Part shown: one piece after another, positions 20,401-32,500 of the stretch | Layout of the letters: every line of letters starts with the position of its first letter | Numbering within the stretch: position 1 is the stretch's first letter | Source: Ectocarpus siliculosus | Lineage: Eukaryota; Sar; Phaeophyceae; Ectocarpales; Ectocarpaceae | Length of the DNA stretch: 56,890 nt | NCBI GenBank assembly: GCA_000310025.1 | Contig: FN649750.1 | Location: forward strand, 2,639,134-2,696,023 | Direction: 5' to 3' | The notes under the pieces: model-generated | What the model was told of the DNA's origin: nothing | Database searches by the model: none | What the model saw: the letters and a program-made list of their open reading frames with translations, nothing else | Made by a program: the position numbers and the translations under genes

Positions 20401-20895
20401 CTCGTCTGAAGCAAACCAAACCCTCAAGTTCTTGCAACTTAAAAAAGCTCCTGATCCAGCTCTTTCTACTGGTCTTCTTTTTTAGGGTCTGACCAGTGGC
20501 ATGGAACGGAGCAAAGACTGTACGTACGGGCATCGGATGAGGGTTGTACAAATCCTGTGCGAAAAATTCTCGTCTTTATGTTGGGGACTGTCATTCATGT
20601 GTACTTGGAGGGGGGGGGGGTCGGGACCCCCCACTCTCTCCGTGTGAGCGCGGAGCGAGGGCATGATATGAAGACAAAGCGGGAAGCAATGTCAAGACAA
20701 CTGTTGCGAGTGGCGCCAAGCAGGGAGCAGCGGGCCTGTTGCCCATGCCGTTGTAGTATTTGTCCCCCATTTACTCAAGCTTGGTTGATACGGGGAAGAA
20801 AAGACCACAAAGGGAAAAAGCAAGAGGCCCGCGCCTCCTTTGCTTGGTGCCACTCACAGCAGTTGTCGTACCATTGCTTGCTGCCTCCTCTTCAT
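17415..20895 (-). CDS. TRAPP complex subunit 3 (TRAPPC3/Bet3)
   Basis: Bet3 is a core subunit of TRAPP, which tethers vesicles and activates a Rab GTPase at the Golgi. Exons on the minus strand: 20080-19983 (NAELFTLTYGAMVMQL), 19126-19024 (GYNIGVRLIDEFLAKAG), 18800-18701 (VAFKMFLGVT to NPLI), 18118-17968 (FVELPPQYSG, CGVIRGALEMVQM, VLRGDDVNEI) and 17472-17415 (VELKEMMEDVMDEDYKEG, stop TAG). All joints keep phase. Without the first exon this gives 169 codons; the family is about 180 aa. A possible first exon at 20895-20872 encodes MKRRQQAM before a GT donor; this part is tentative. The intron after 18701 starts GCGAGT, a GC donor, which restores the expected NPLIEFVELP. If the last intron is retained, translation runs to a stop at 17919 with a different tail. 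Confidence 0.9.
18178..18283 (+). repeat. GA-rich microsatellite in TRAPPC3 intron
   Basis: Interrupted GAGAGA and GGGGAG runs lie in the intron just upstream (in transcript sense) of the exon starting at 18118. On the coding strand this is a CT-rich tract. Confidence 0.8.
18405..18640 (+). repeat. Dispersed repeat C, copy inside TRAPPC3 intron
   Basis: About 230 bp matches 21718-22200: shared blocks include 'aaagctcgact', 'gacggtgccgaaaa', 'catcctcttcg', 'gtcccagggagtgtggtatc'. It lies in the GC-AG intron between TRAPPC3 exons 18118-17968 and 18800-18701. It has no credible open frame, so it may be a non-autonomous mobile-element fragment. Confidence 0.65.
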
Positions 20896-21379
20896 ACTAG
20901 GCCCGCGCTCGCTCGCATGGAGAGAGCGAGGACGGGTCTGGGGTACTTGTAGCTTTCCCCAGCGGGATGCTACGTAGAGACATACAGCGGCACCCGGGAC
21001 CTGACGTCCCAATCCCTCTCCAGCGACGTCAATACCGTTGCCAACGAAAGTACTGCTGAAGTATGGTAAGTTTTCACGCAGTGCTTTTACGATGCCCATA
21101 TACTAGTTGCTCCAACACAGAACAAACCTCCTTGTTCTCGTTGCCGCTGACCAATCCTCACCCCCCCCCTCCACAAAAGTTCGGAGTGCCACCTCAAGAG
21201 GGTGCTGAATAGGGCCGGCAATCGGTTTCTTACCTAATTCCAAGATGCTGCTTGGCGGCAGGGCATCGAAAAAAATGCCATTTCGGGCTAAAGGAAGTTT
21301 TGATGCACGATGCTAAATAGGTCGGGGGACATCATGGAGGACCGCCTTAAATCAAGTACTATACATACAAGGAACTAGA

Positions 21380-21432
21380 ACAGGTAGGGGGGACGCAGAC
21401 CGTATTCCCTAACCCTAACCCTAACCCAACTT
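21380..21432 (+). repeat. Interstitial telomere-like block 1
   Basis: 'ccctaaccctaaccc' (three units of CCCTAA) follows 'acgcagaccgtattc'. The same lead-in precedes block 2. Confidence 0.8.
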
Positions 21433-21717
21433 CCCCTATTGTATCCTTTATCCAACATGTTTGCTGAATACAAAAACCTTGCGAAGGCTACTGATCATTG
21501 ACCAGCGACACGCGGGTTGGCACGCCCCATATCTGTTGCTGCTTGGGCCAACCCGGTGTTCTACCCAAGGCTGCAGGTGCGGTTCGAAGAAAAGTCCTCA
21601 AAATCTGGGTCCGGACAAAAGTTTCACGACCAAACGCTGTATTCACACGCGCCGCCATAGATTCATTCCCTCCAACTGCTCGTCTACAGCAGTGCATAGT
21701 TACCGAAGGTTGCATAA

Positions 21718-22200
21718 GAAGATAGATAGCACACCCCGTGGACCGATTTTCAGAGCTCGACTACTAATGTATGAATCTACGCCATCTACGATATCTACGA
21801 TCGCGGGGACCGCCTACGCAGGATTTTAAGAGTATAGAAAATAATAGGGAGGGGGCACGCAGACCCTATCCCTAACCCCAACCCTAACCCCAAAGCACGG
21901 ATTGAATACTTTATCCCATATATTTGCTTAAATCAATTGTGCTGCGTGGACTACTGGGTTGCACGGATTGAATACTTTATCCCGTATGTTTGCTTGATCA
22001 ATTTTGCTGCGTAGACTACTGGGATTACTCTGCCAGCGACGACAGCAGTGACGGTGCCGAAAATGGCGGCGTCGGAATTGCCGCCTCGTCACGAGCTTTT
22101 TTCCTTAAAATGCAACATTTGATTTCTGCATCCTCTTCGTCGTGGAACAACAGTAGAGGCCTGAAATTCGGTCCAGGGGGTGTGGTATCTGCAATCTAAG
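21718..22200 (+). repeat. Dispersed repeat C, interrupted copy with telomere-like block 2
   Basis: 21718-21768 and 22034-22200 match consecutive parts of 18405-18640. The roughly 265 bp between them contain 'ccctatccctaacccc' and 'ccctaacccc' (21863-21892) and two copies of 'cggattgaatactttatccc' (21898, 21964). The copy therefore looks split by an insertion carrying telomere-like sequence. Confidence 0.55.
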
Positions 22201-23538
22201 GTAGCTACTGCTGTAGCTCCCCGCACGAGGGCTACAGCAGTTGGGCACGAGGGCTACAGCAGTTGGGGGGGATTGGGTCAACGAAGGCGCGTGCACCAGT
22301 GGATCGTGAATGGACCTGACTTGCGGAGTCTTCGGACCGCAGCTGCAGCGTTTGACGGCACGGCTCCAGTGACAGACCTGGGCGCGCGCCACGCAAATGC
22401 CTCTCCTCCATGATGCCCTCTATTTTCGTTGTACACATCGTCCACTGCTGTACTGCTGTAGTTGCCGAGGAGGCGGGACTCGGCGAGCTCGGAGGTTGTT
22501 TTCCGTTTTTTTTATCTTTGGATTGAGAGAGGCACTGAAAAACAGGGGTTGCTGACAAGACAAGCAAGCCCTTGCTGAGCACTCTCCAGATGTGCTGCGT
22601 AGTAACCTCTAGTCCTTTCATGGTTTCATACTTGTTGGGAAAAATATCGTCTCCCCTGTGTGCTTGATGTTGTGTAGGTAGGCTGGAACCGGAGGGACCA
22701 GTTTGCATGCACCCTATCGCGAAGATGGCACCGGCAGCGGGAGCCGTACAGCGGAACAAATCGGAAATTCGTACCTGCAGAAATACACACTGCTGTTTAC
22801 CCCTGATGACTAGGGCAGCCTGGCTAGACTAACCAGGACATGACGTAGGAAACTTGAACCTGCAGAATGGGATACTTGTTTGCTGCTGTACACGGCGGTG
22901 CCAGCGACTGCAGTACAGCAGTATCTTCGCAACACTGCTTGCTGTGTTGTACGATGTTGCTTCATTGACTTGCAGAGACATGGTTGTCGTCCCCATTGTC
23001 GTTACCCACCACTTTGCTGATCTTCCCCCAAGCTTGCTCCCCCGTCCGTTGGTGCGACTTGCTGCTGGTAGCCATGACGGACGCGTGTACAGCCTTTATC
23101 CCACTGCTGTCACTCTCTGTGCGGCAGGGCCCACTGCAGCACGCCAGACTCTGTGCAGCCTGCAGCACAGGGCAGAGGGGCCAGCACCGGGGGGTAAATA
23201 TTCTCTCTTGCGTGCCCCCCGCTAGACATCGTCAAGACATCGTACATCACTGCAGCCCGCCGCACTCTGCTCTTCCTCGCAACAGCAGGGGTCTGCGAAC
23301 ACGTTCTCAGGTGTCGTCTCCCGCATCGGTGCGCGGTGAGTGCGCCTCCTCCTGCTTTGGCGTTGTATGCTCGCATCGCAATCCGGCTCGCGTGCGCGTC
23401 AGCTACACAACCTTGGTTGTTACGAAAATGAAAAATTGAAGTTTCGCTCTGCTGCTGACTCGCAGCGAAAGTTTCTGCTGATGGTGCCTGTACACACACT
23501 CACCAACAGCGGTTCTTCGTGTTCCGTAGGACTTGGCG

Positions 23539-26500
23539 ATGGCTGCAGAACGGAGACGGGGCAGTCCCGTAACCTACACCTATCGGTCCCTCCGCGGAGT
23601 GTTCACGGCGGGTCTAAAGGGCTTCTACAACACCGTAGAGGTGCGTGCGCTACGGGCTGTATGGGTGTGATTCCGAGCTGCTGAGAGTGCCCTGTCAAGT
23701 TGATGTTTGTCTGTCGAGCTCGCCGGCAGCGGAGAAAACCCTGTAGATGTCCGCCCGAGATTTCGGTCCCCTTTAGGCTGCACTGGCATGGCAGTGCTGC
23801 ATGTTGTCTCGCCCTCAGTCTCCATGATGCTCATCCTTACGTATTCCGATCGAACCTCACAACATGTATTGAGTATTTTAGTTTCGCCGCATTTCTTTGA
23901 GATGGCAGCTGGTGAGGATTTGGAGCTACACACAGCAGTAGATTCCATAGCGGCACCGCAACATGAGGTTGTCGAAGCAGTTGATGTTCGGTGTGTGTCA
24001 GGACCCCAGGCCGAAACTGGTCGAGAGTAAACTGTTGATGTCACGACCTATGCACCTCGTGGTGTGCTCCTTGCATCATTTCGAGAACTCCAAGTATCCA
24101 GACAAATATCCGGAGATTACCTTCCATGGACTCAGGCCGGTTTGAATCTTCCATTCTGTATAGACAATGACGCCACCCACCGATTCGACTGCTGTGGTAA
24201 ATGTCTCGAACGGCTAGTCTCCTGTGTGTGCACGTATGTATGCTATGTTTTCTAAGGCTCCCCGCTGCTCTCCGAAGCGAGTACAGCTGCTGTACAGTGC
24301 AGTGCGTGTTATGTATTTCACGGCATACATGGTGTATTTCTATAAGGTGAGTTGTATGACGGCAGCATGTTGTTATTCCGTAGACAAAGGAGGCAATCAG
24401 TGTCCATTCGAATCCGCTCGCATCCGAGCGGACATGTTCGATTAACTGGAGCTCTTCCTCCGTGAACTGGTATCCTCTGCTGTGCGCCATCCCAGCGTTG
24501 GTTTTATTTTATGGTTGTCCACTGTTCACCACCCTCATGCGCGCTACCTCTGTGCTGTCCATAATGGCAACGCTTTGGACAGCAAATGGCGTTACTGCTG
24601 CGTCCCCAAGAGATATCTCGGTGGTTTTCATACGGATACATTACAGCAAGGCCATGTATTTTATTCGGCCAGACTTTATGTTGCACACTGTATTTGGCAA
24701 GGAAACTGACCCAGCGTTGTAAGACCTACTCTCCCCGCCGCCGCCGCCGCCCGCTTACGGTCCGACCAACACAAGATTCCACGGTGTCACAACGCACATT
24801 TTTTCTTCCCATGCGCATATTCAACCCGAACCCACCGCATCCTTGCATGTGCGCCATGGTTATTCAGCTCTTGTTGTGCGTTCAGACCCCGTTATGCATA
24901 CACCAAATCGCCCGTTAGTAGCTTCTTTTCTGTGATAGGATTTAGATGTGTACACGGAACATTGAAGAGAATGATTCCTTCTAGAAGGCGCGGAGACATG
25001 TAACTCCCCGCGGAAGGACAATATAGGGAACAGGATTCTCGTAGCCCCTGCTNNNNNNNNNNNNNNNNNNNNNNNNNNNNNNNNNNNNNNNNNNNNNNNN
25101 NNNNNNNNNNNNNNNNNNNNNNNNNNNNNNNNNNNNNNNNNNNNNNNNNNNNNNNNNNNNNNNNNNNNNNNNNNNNNNNNNNNNNNNNNNNNNNNNNNNN
25201 NNNNNNNNNNNNNNNNNNNNNNNNNNNNNNNNNNNNNNNNNNNNNNNNNNNNNNNNNNNNNNNNNNNNNNNNNNNNNNNNNNNNNNNNNNNNNNNNNNNN
25301 NNNNNNNNNNNNNNNNNNNNNNNNNNNNNNNNNNNNNNNNNNNNNNNNNNNNNNNNNNNNNNNNNNNNNNNNNNNNNNNNNNNNNNNNNNNNNNNNNNNN
25401 NNNNNNNNNNNNNNNNNNNNNNNNNNNNNNNNNNNNNNNNNNNNNNNNNNNNNNNNNNNNNNNNNNNNNNNNNNNNNNNNNNNNNNNNNNNNNNNNNNNN
25501 NNNNNNNNNNNNNNNNNNNNNNNNNNNNNNNNNNNNNNNNNNNNNNNNNNNNNNNNNNNNNNNNNNNNNNNNNNNNNNNNNNNNNNNNNNNNNNNNNNNN
25601 NNNNNNNNNNNNNNNNNNNNNNNNNNNNNNNNNNNNNNNNNNNNNNNNNNNNNNNNNGGAGGCGAAAAATTTAAAATGGGTTGGGGGTTTGGATTTCGAC
25701 CCCCGTTTTCTTTTTGTCCGGAAATTTCCGGGTTCGAAGGGGGGGGGGAAAGTTTCCTTGCTTGGGTGGGAAAAAATACAGGGGGCTTCCAGGGAGATTT
25801 TTGATCCATGAAATAGAGAGGAGGGGCGGGTCCTTTTTTGGGGGGGTAGAAAAGGGTTAAAAAGGGGGGAGGGAATTTTTTTGGGATAGCCAGCTTGGGG
25901 AAGCCTTTTGGGGCCCCCTTTGGCAAAAGTGGAAGGAAAGGTTTGCCCTCGGGGGTTGGTTCTTGGGGAAAAAATGCCCCTTCCTTTGGGGGGGGGGGGT
26001 TAAATGTTTTACCCGTTAAACCTTTAAAAAAAAAGGGGTCCCCCCCCCCCCCCCCCCACCGCTCTGGCCTCCTCTCTGTCGCAAGGGTTTACAAGTGGTG
26101 TTCAGTGAGCAGGCAGTAATGGCACCCAGGGAAAGTCAGAGCAGCACGCCAGCAGCAGCAGCAGCACTTGTGCGTTTGCAAGTCGCAATCCTGCACACGA
26201 GCAATGCACCACCTCAATCACCACGCTTGTAACCCTTCCCCCGCGGCTCCGGCATGTGGTTTCAACAGGTGTTCAATGCGGAGGCGGTGCCGCCTCAAGG
26301 GGAGTGCACGATTCTGTGCCCTAATCATGGCAACAGCCTCACGGACGCCATCTCGGTGGTGAGCCAGTGCCCCCGCATGGTCCGGCTAACGGCGAAGGAC
26401 AATCTTTGGAAGGATCCGATCTTTGGGTGAGTGCAAGGATACGGTCTTTTGGGTGACGGAAATGATATGACCTTTTTGGTGAGTGCAAGGATACGGTCTG

Positions 26501-29500
26501 GTGGGTGAGTGCAAAGATCCGATCTTTGGGTGAGGGCAAGGATACGATCTTTTGGGTGAGGGAAATTATACTATCTTTGGGTGAGGGCAAGGTTACGGTC
26601 TGTTGGGTGAGTGCAAGGATACGATCTTTGGGTGAGGGAAATGATACGATCTTTGGGTGAGGGCAAGGATACGGTCTGTTGGGTGAGTGCAAGGGTCCGA
26701 TCTTTGGGTGAGGGCAAGGATACGATCTTTTGGGTGAGGGAAATTATACGATCTTTGGGTGAGGGCAAGGTTACGGTCTGTTGGGTGAGTGCAAGGATAC
26801 GATCTTTGGGTGAGAGAAATGATACGATCTTTGGGGGAGGGCAAAGATACGGTCTGTTGGGTGAGTGCAAGGATACCATGCTTTGGGTGAGGGCAAGGAT
26901 ACGATCTTTTGGGTGAGGGAAATTATACTATATTTTTGGTGAGGGCAAGGTTGCGGTCTGTTGGGTGAGTGCAAGGGTACGATCTTTGGGTGAGGGAAAT
27001 GATACGATCTTTGGGTGAGGACAAGGTTACGGTCTGTTGGGTGAGTGCAAGGATCCGATCTTTGGGTGAGGGCAAGGATACGAGTGCCAGGATACGATCT
27101 TTTTGGTGAGGGCAAGGATACCATCGTTTGGGTGAGTGCAAGGATACGATCTTTCGGGTGAGTGCCAAAGACACGATCTTTGGGGGAGGGCAAGGATGCG
27201 ATTATTTTGGTGATCGAAGGATACGTCTGCTGGGTGAGGGCAAGGATACCACGCTTTGGGTGAGTGCACGATCTTAAGTGCAAGGATACGGTCTGTTGGG
27301 TCAGTGCAAGGATACGATCTTTGGGTGAATGCTCTGTTGGTTGTACGAGCGGACGGATAGGCCCAACGTCTGGTCTGGTAACTTTTGTTTGTTGTTTTGC
27401 TTTGACTGTTCGTTGCTTTTTGCTGAATGTCGGCGATGTTGTTGTTGCTGATGGTGTTGGTAGCACAGTTCTTTGGGCGTGTTTGGGCGATGGGCAAGGG
27501 GCATGGAGTCGGGAAGGAAAAATCGCTGATTTATTTCTACGTGCAGCTTGTTCGTTCGCGCTTTTCATCCCGCTACAGTACAAGGCCGACGTTCCCTTCA
27601 TTGGTCAGCTGGTTAGCGCGGTCGATGCTAACAATAAACACACACACAAATGATGTATTTTCATTGGTCAGCCTGCTAGCACGGTAGTCGACGCTAGCAA
27701 TAAGCACACACCTGACGTCTTGTCATTGGTCAGCTCGTTAGCGCGGTCGATGCCAACTAAGAAAACACACGCGCTCCAACACGCAGGTGGTGGGTGAGGA
27801 ATGTGGGGACCGTTCCCATCCAGCGCCGGTCGGACCACGGCAAGAGCACCGACAACACGCAGGCGATGGCCAAGCTCTACGAGGCCCTCCAGGGGGGCGA
27901 CATGGTCTGCGTCTTCCCCGAGGGGGTTAGCCGCTACCAGAGCGGCCTGGCCCCTCTCCGGCCCGGCGTCGGCCGTATTATCCTCGAGGTATTTTTTTTT
28001 ATTTTTGCCGGAGGGGGGGGGGAGGCGGGGAGATACTCCTCTCTGGCCGCCCCCCGTACTGAAATAGTTTTGTGAAAAAAAGGGGGCCTGGGGGGCTCCG
28101 TGCCATCGTGACGTCTCTGACCAATTTTGTGCATGCTACATACCTGAGGGTTCTACTAATTTTTTGCTTTGTCCGTGGTGTGTGTGGGGTGCTCTTCTCT
28201 CGCCTGCCGTACAGTACTGAAATAGTTTTGACCGTTGGCGACGACAGCTAGTGTTGATATTGGGCGTGATGAGGGGCTGTTTTACGCAGTAGTGGGCAGG
28301 TTTTTTGGGGTGGGGCGGGGGGGTGGGAGAATGTTTTTCGCGGGGGGTCTGGCAGAGGCGGGGCTGCGGAACTTCGGTTCTGCAAGAACCTCTGAACGCT
28401 CGCGTTGCAGGCGGCACCGTGACAATGAATCATGTTCAGGCAATCGTCCCCGCGCTGCTGCTGCTGCTGCCGCCGCCGCCGCCTCCGCTGCTGATTCGGC
28501 TGCTGCTACTGCTGATTCGGCTGCCGCTGCTGTTGCTTCGACTGCTGATTCTATTGCTGCCGTTGCTGCTGCTGCTGCTGCTGCAGGTCCTGAAGCGCGA
28601 GCATGAGGCCGGGAACGACGACTTCACCGCCCGGGTGGTCACCTGCGCCCTCACCTACCTCCACCGGGAGAAGTTTCGGTCGGACCTGGGGGTGGCCTTC
28701 GCCTGCCCGGTCAGCCTAAAGGCATCCGAGTACCCCGGCCTGATAGCGGGCCAGGGGGGGGAGTCTGCGGCCGTCGACAAGATCATGGAGGTTTGTCGTG
28801 GGGTTGGTGCTGACGGTGGAGGTTGTGTGGTGGTGGTGCTGCTGCTGCTGTTGCTGCGGGGTGGCGGTGCGCTGTTAGCGTTGACGGTGGTGGCACGCTG
28901 TTGCAGGTGGTATTGGACGGCCGCTGCCGGTTGTTGCTGGTGCTGTTGCTGGCCATCGTGCTACGCGTATTTGCAGCGGCAGCGCGGTGGGATCGGCGCC
29001 GTTCGGCCGACGATGAAATCCCCCCACTTCCGTGGGCCGGCGAATATCGCGAAGTCCCGGCATTCTAGGGGTGCGAGGTCAATGGTATAAATAACGACAC
29101 AGGCATGCGTTTGCATGAGTACACCCTTCCCTTTCCGCACCCAAATCACTTCGAGTGCCCTTTGGCCCACGATGAACCAAACCCGTGCGCACGCAAAATC
29201 ACTCACCTATATTCTCCGTTTCGCTCCGTCCCCTCTGTTCTTCCGACCGATTCCTTTTCCCCTCTCCCTGCAGCAAGTAGCTGACCAGCTCCGACAGGAC
29301 CTGGTAACCTCTCCCGACTGGGACTCGCTTGTGGCCGGGCACGCGGCGAGGTGTCTCTACGCGCCCCTCGGGACCTGGATTTCCCTGCACCAGACGGTGG
29401 CCCTCACACAGCGGTGAGAGCAGCGAGCAGCCTTTGGCATTTTTTTTTTTTCGTTTTATGTGAACGTGTTGGAGAGCGTATGCAGTCTGGGGAAGTGGGG

Positions 29501-32500
29501 TTAAGGATAAGGGTTGCTAGGGTATGCGTATCCCTTCCCTGTTTTGTTCTCCTCATGAAGTTCATTCCTCGCGAAGACGGTCGGCGGCGGCGGCGGCGGC
29601 GGCGGCAGTGGGGACAGGACTGTGTGTCTTCGACGTTCGCCGCCGGTGGTCGTCTCGAGTGTCTGCACACGGTAGAAAACAAGAACACAGAAAACAAGGA
29701 GAGGGTAATGGAGCAGCACTGATGGAAGAGAAGTTGGCGCTAGCACACGGTTTTTACCCGGGTATTGGCGGCGGAAGAGAGAGGGGGCTCCGCAATATTT
29801 TTTTGTTTTTTGCAGTCCTTTTTTCGGTTGTAGAGGAAGGGCTTGAAGTTGCTGCCGTCGGTGAGCCGAGCGGACCGGGATAAGACGAACAGAAATGTAG
29901 TGACACACGGCTACCCGGCTACCCCCCCCCCCCGCCGCCTTTGAAGCCTTGACTATGCTGCTGGTGGGGGGTGTTGCTGTCAGTGGCAAACGAGAAGGAA
30001 CGGGAGATAAAACCACGGGTGAAACATAGTTCCTACCCGCTCCTCCCGTTTCCAGGTGGGTGAAGGTGCTGTCGGATGTGACAGAGCCGTTTTTTTTTTT
30101 TTTTTCATGACTTTCTAGTCATGAGCGTTCACAGCTTTTTGCCAAGCAGGAGCAGGAATGCGAAGGCAAATGATAACTGATTCTTAACCACCTACCCCAA
30201 GACAATTCCCACACACACACACCCCACCCTCCTGCGTAAATTTTTGTTCTTGTCCAGGTGGGTGAAGGTGCTGTCGGTAGTGACCGAGCAGGAGCGAGAA
30301 GAGAGGAACCTCACTCGGACGGCCTCGGAGCCGGACATACACATGCTCAGAGATCGCGAGGTGTGTTGTGCACGTGGTGCTTTGTTAAGCCGTGTCCCTG
30401 ACCACAACCATTTCTCCCGACGCCAATTGTTGCACAGGCAGTCCTGGCCTCTTCTTTTTTTCTGGCCTTCTTTTTTTTTTGGCGTGTTTCTGCCTGGTGT
30501 TTGTCTTCATGTCGGCACCAGCCGCTTCCCCCTTGCTGCTTTGTCCGCCTACGCCCTTGCGACTTTCGGGACTTGTGTTGGCGAAACCGTCTTTCTGTTT
30601 ATTTTCTTTTATTGGTGGTGTTCTTTGTGGGATCGATCGGTTTGGCCGTGAAGAACTCGACCCTCTTTTTCTTCTGTACGGTTATTGGTCGACCTTGTGG
30701 CGCTACAGAGACAGCGCCTCTTAGCTTTGCGGGCTTCTTGGTTGATTGTTTTGTTCTTGTCAAAGGGGGGCAACCAACCTCCATCCACAGTCGCTACTGA
30801 CTGCTGCGCCGCGTTTTCGGCCGGGGTTCTCAAAAGGGTGTCAAGAAATGTTCCTGCTCTCAAAACGTGTTTTTTTTCTGTTGTTGTATGCATATTGAGA
30901 CCCAGTATTTGCCGTCAACGACGAGTCACTAGAAACCGAAGGCAAGCACCGCAGGAGGGATGGTAGGGGGCCTGGGGGAGAGGAACCCTTCTGTGTGACC
31001 ACGGTTTGGAGTAAACGGCACAACCGCTGACAGCGCTGATTTGAAGTCAAGAAAAAGAGAAAGAAAACAACAAGGAAGACCTTCCCTCATTGACCGGTGA
31101 CACCCGCCGCTTTGAGACGGTTTCGTGTGTGTGTTGCTGGTTACGTACACGCTTATACGCTCTTCTTGGTCCCCCCTTTTCGGCGAAAAATGGCCCCTTC
31201 ATGCTCAACGCCGTAGGCTACCGATGCAGAGTGCGCAGAGATTGGGCAGCTGAAGAGGGACCTCCTTGCTTACGACGCGGAGCATAGGGGGCTGGGGCTG
31301 TCGGACCGGAGACTACGCAGGCCTCAGGTAGGGGACCGTTACGCGGCTTCAGCGCCACCAATCTGCCACGACGCCAGCGTCTTTTTGTTTTTCCGAGGGT
31401 TTTCGTCGTCATCGTGTATGTGTGCGGTGTTTGCGGCTCCGAATACCTCTTGTATTTCCTCCCTTGTTTATGCGGGTGTCTATGTCGTTGGTTTTCTGTC
31501 TCCTATGTCGTCAGTTTGTCTGAAATTGCCATAGGGCCGCACACCAATGTCGCGATTAGAGTGAAAAATTATGTCTCCTATGTCGTCAGTTTGTCTGAAA
31601 ATGCCATAGGGCCACACACTAATGTCGCGATTATCGTGAAAAATGGGCGGAACATTTGCATGGTGTGTTGCTTCTTTAGTCCCCAGAACCATGCCGGCGT
31701 TGCTGTCGTTTCTCCATTGTGGCGCTTCGTATATCTAACAGCTACCCTAGAGAGAACGTGGTGTGGCGCACCTCAGTCACAAATCTATGTCTTAGCGCTT
31801 GCGATAGTCTGCTGCGTCGCGGTGTCGTGGCCCTCTTCTTTTCCTTCGAACAAATCCCCGTACGTCCACACCACCCCGCGCAGTTGGCCACGCCACTTCT
31901 CATGAGAAAATCCCGGTGACTTCAAGGATTACTATCGGGACCTTCTGGTTGTCCTCCTTGCTACGGCAGCAATGTTACGTTATGCGTGTATCCTTGAACC
32001 GGTCCCCGCCCAACTTTTCTCTCTTACCGCAAAACCGGGGTGACTGCTGTGCGGGTTTGCCGTCTGGCCCTGTCTGTTTTGCTTCTCCCCTGCGGACGAA
32101 CCCTTGTTGGTGTTTGATAGCCGTGGTGGCCTTCTCTGGTTGGGGGTGTGGCGGCTCGCGCGGTGTGGGCGTCGGGCCTGCTGCTGCTGGCCACGCCTGG
32201 TGTCATCATCCTCTCCCCGCTGTTTGGATTAGGTGAGCAATGCCCGTCTGTTTGTGTGCCTAGTCTGGTGTTACTGTAGATGTTCCGTTGTTGTTGTTGT
32301 GGTGGTGGTGGTGGTGGTGGTGGTGTGATGATTTCTATACCGTTCACCATGTTGGGCAATCTACTCCTATGTTCTACAAGTACGTACGCCCATGGCACCC
32401 GCATCTACTTGGACAAAGGCCAGAAGAAATAATCGATTGCAGCCAAAATACCGTACCAGCTGTTATTTTTTGTGTGTATGGGTGTGCGGGTGTATGTTCT

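Larger units (their letters stand above)
20896..23538. other. Intergenic region between divergent TRAPPC3 and acyltransferase genes
   Basis: It holds two telomere-like blocks, the second copy of dispersed repeat C (split), and many 'tactgctgta'-type motifs. Promoters of both flanking genes should lie here, but no TATA or initiator element could be assigned. A 123-151-codon frame around 22854-23439 has no protein-like features. Confidence 0.55.

Noticed and set aside
25658-25926. 344-codon minus-strand frame through the N gap
   Set aside because: It exists only because N codons hold no stops and the flank is homopolymer-rich, probably erroneous sequence.
26339-27601. Long minus-strand frames reading repeated SPKDRILALTQ
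   Set aside because: They are translations of the 25-bp intronic minisatellite; the real exons are on the plus strand with conserved acyltransferase motifs.
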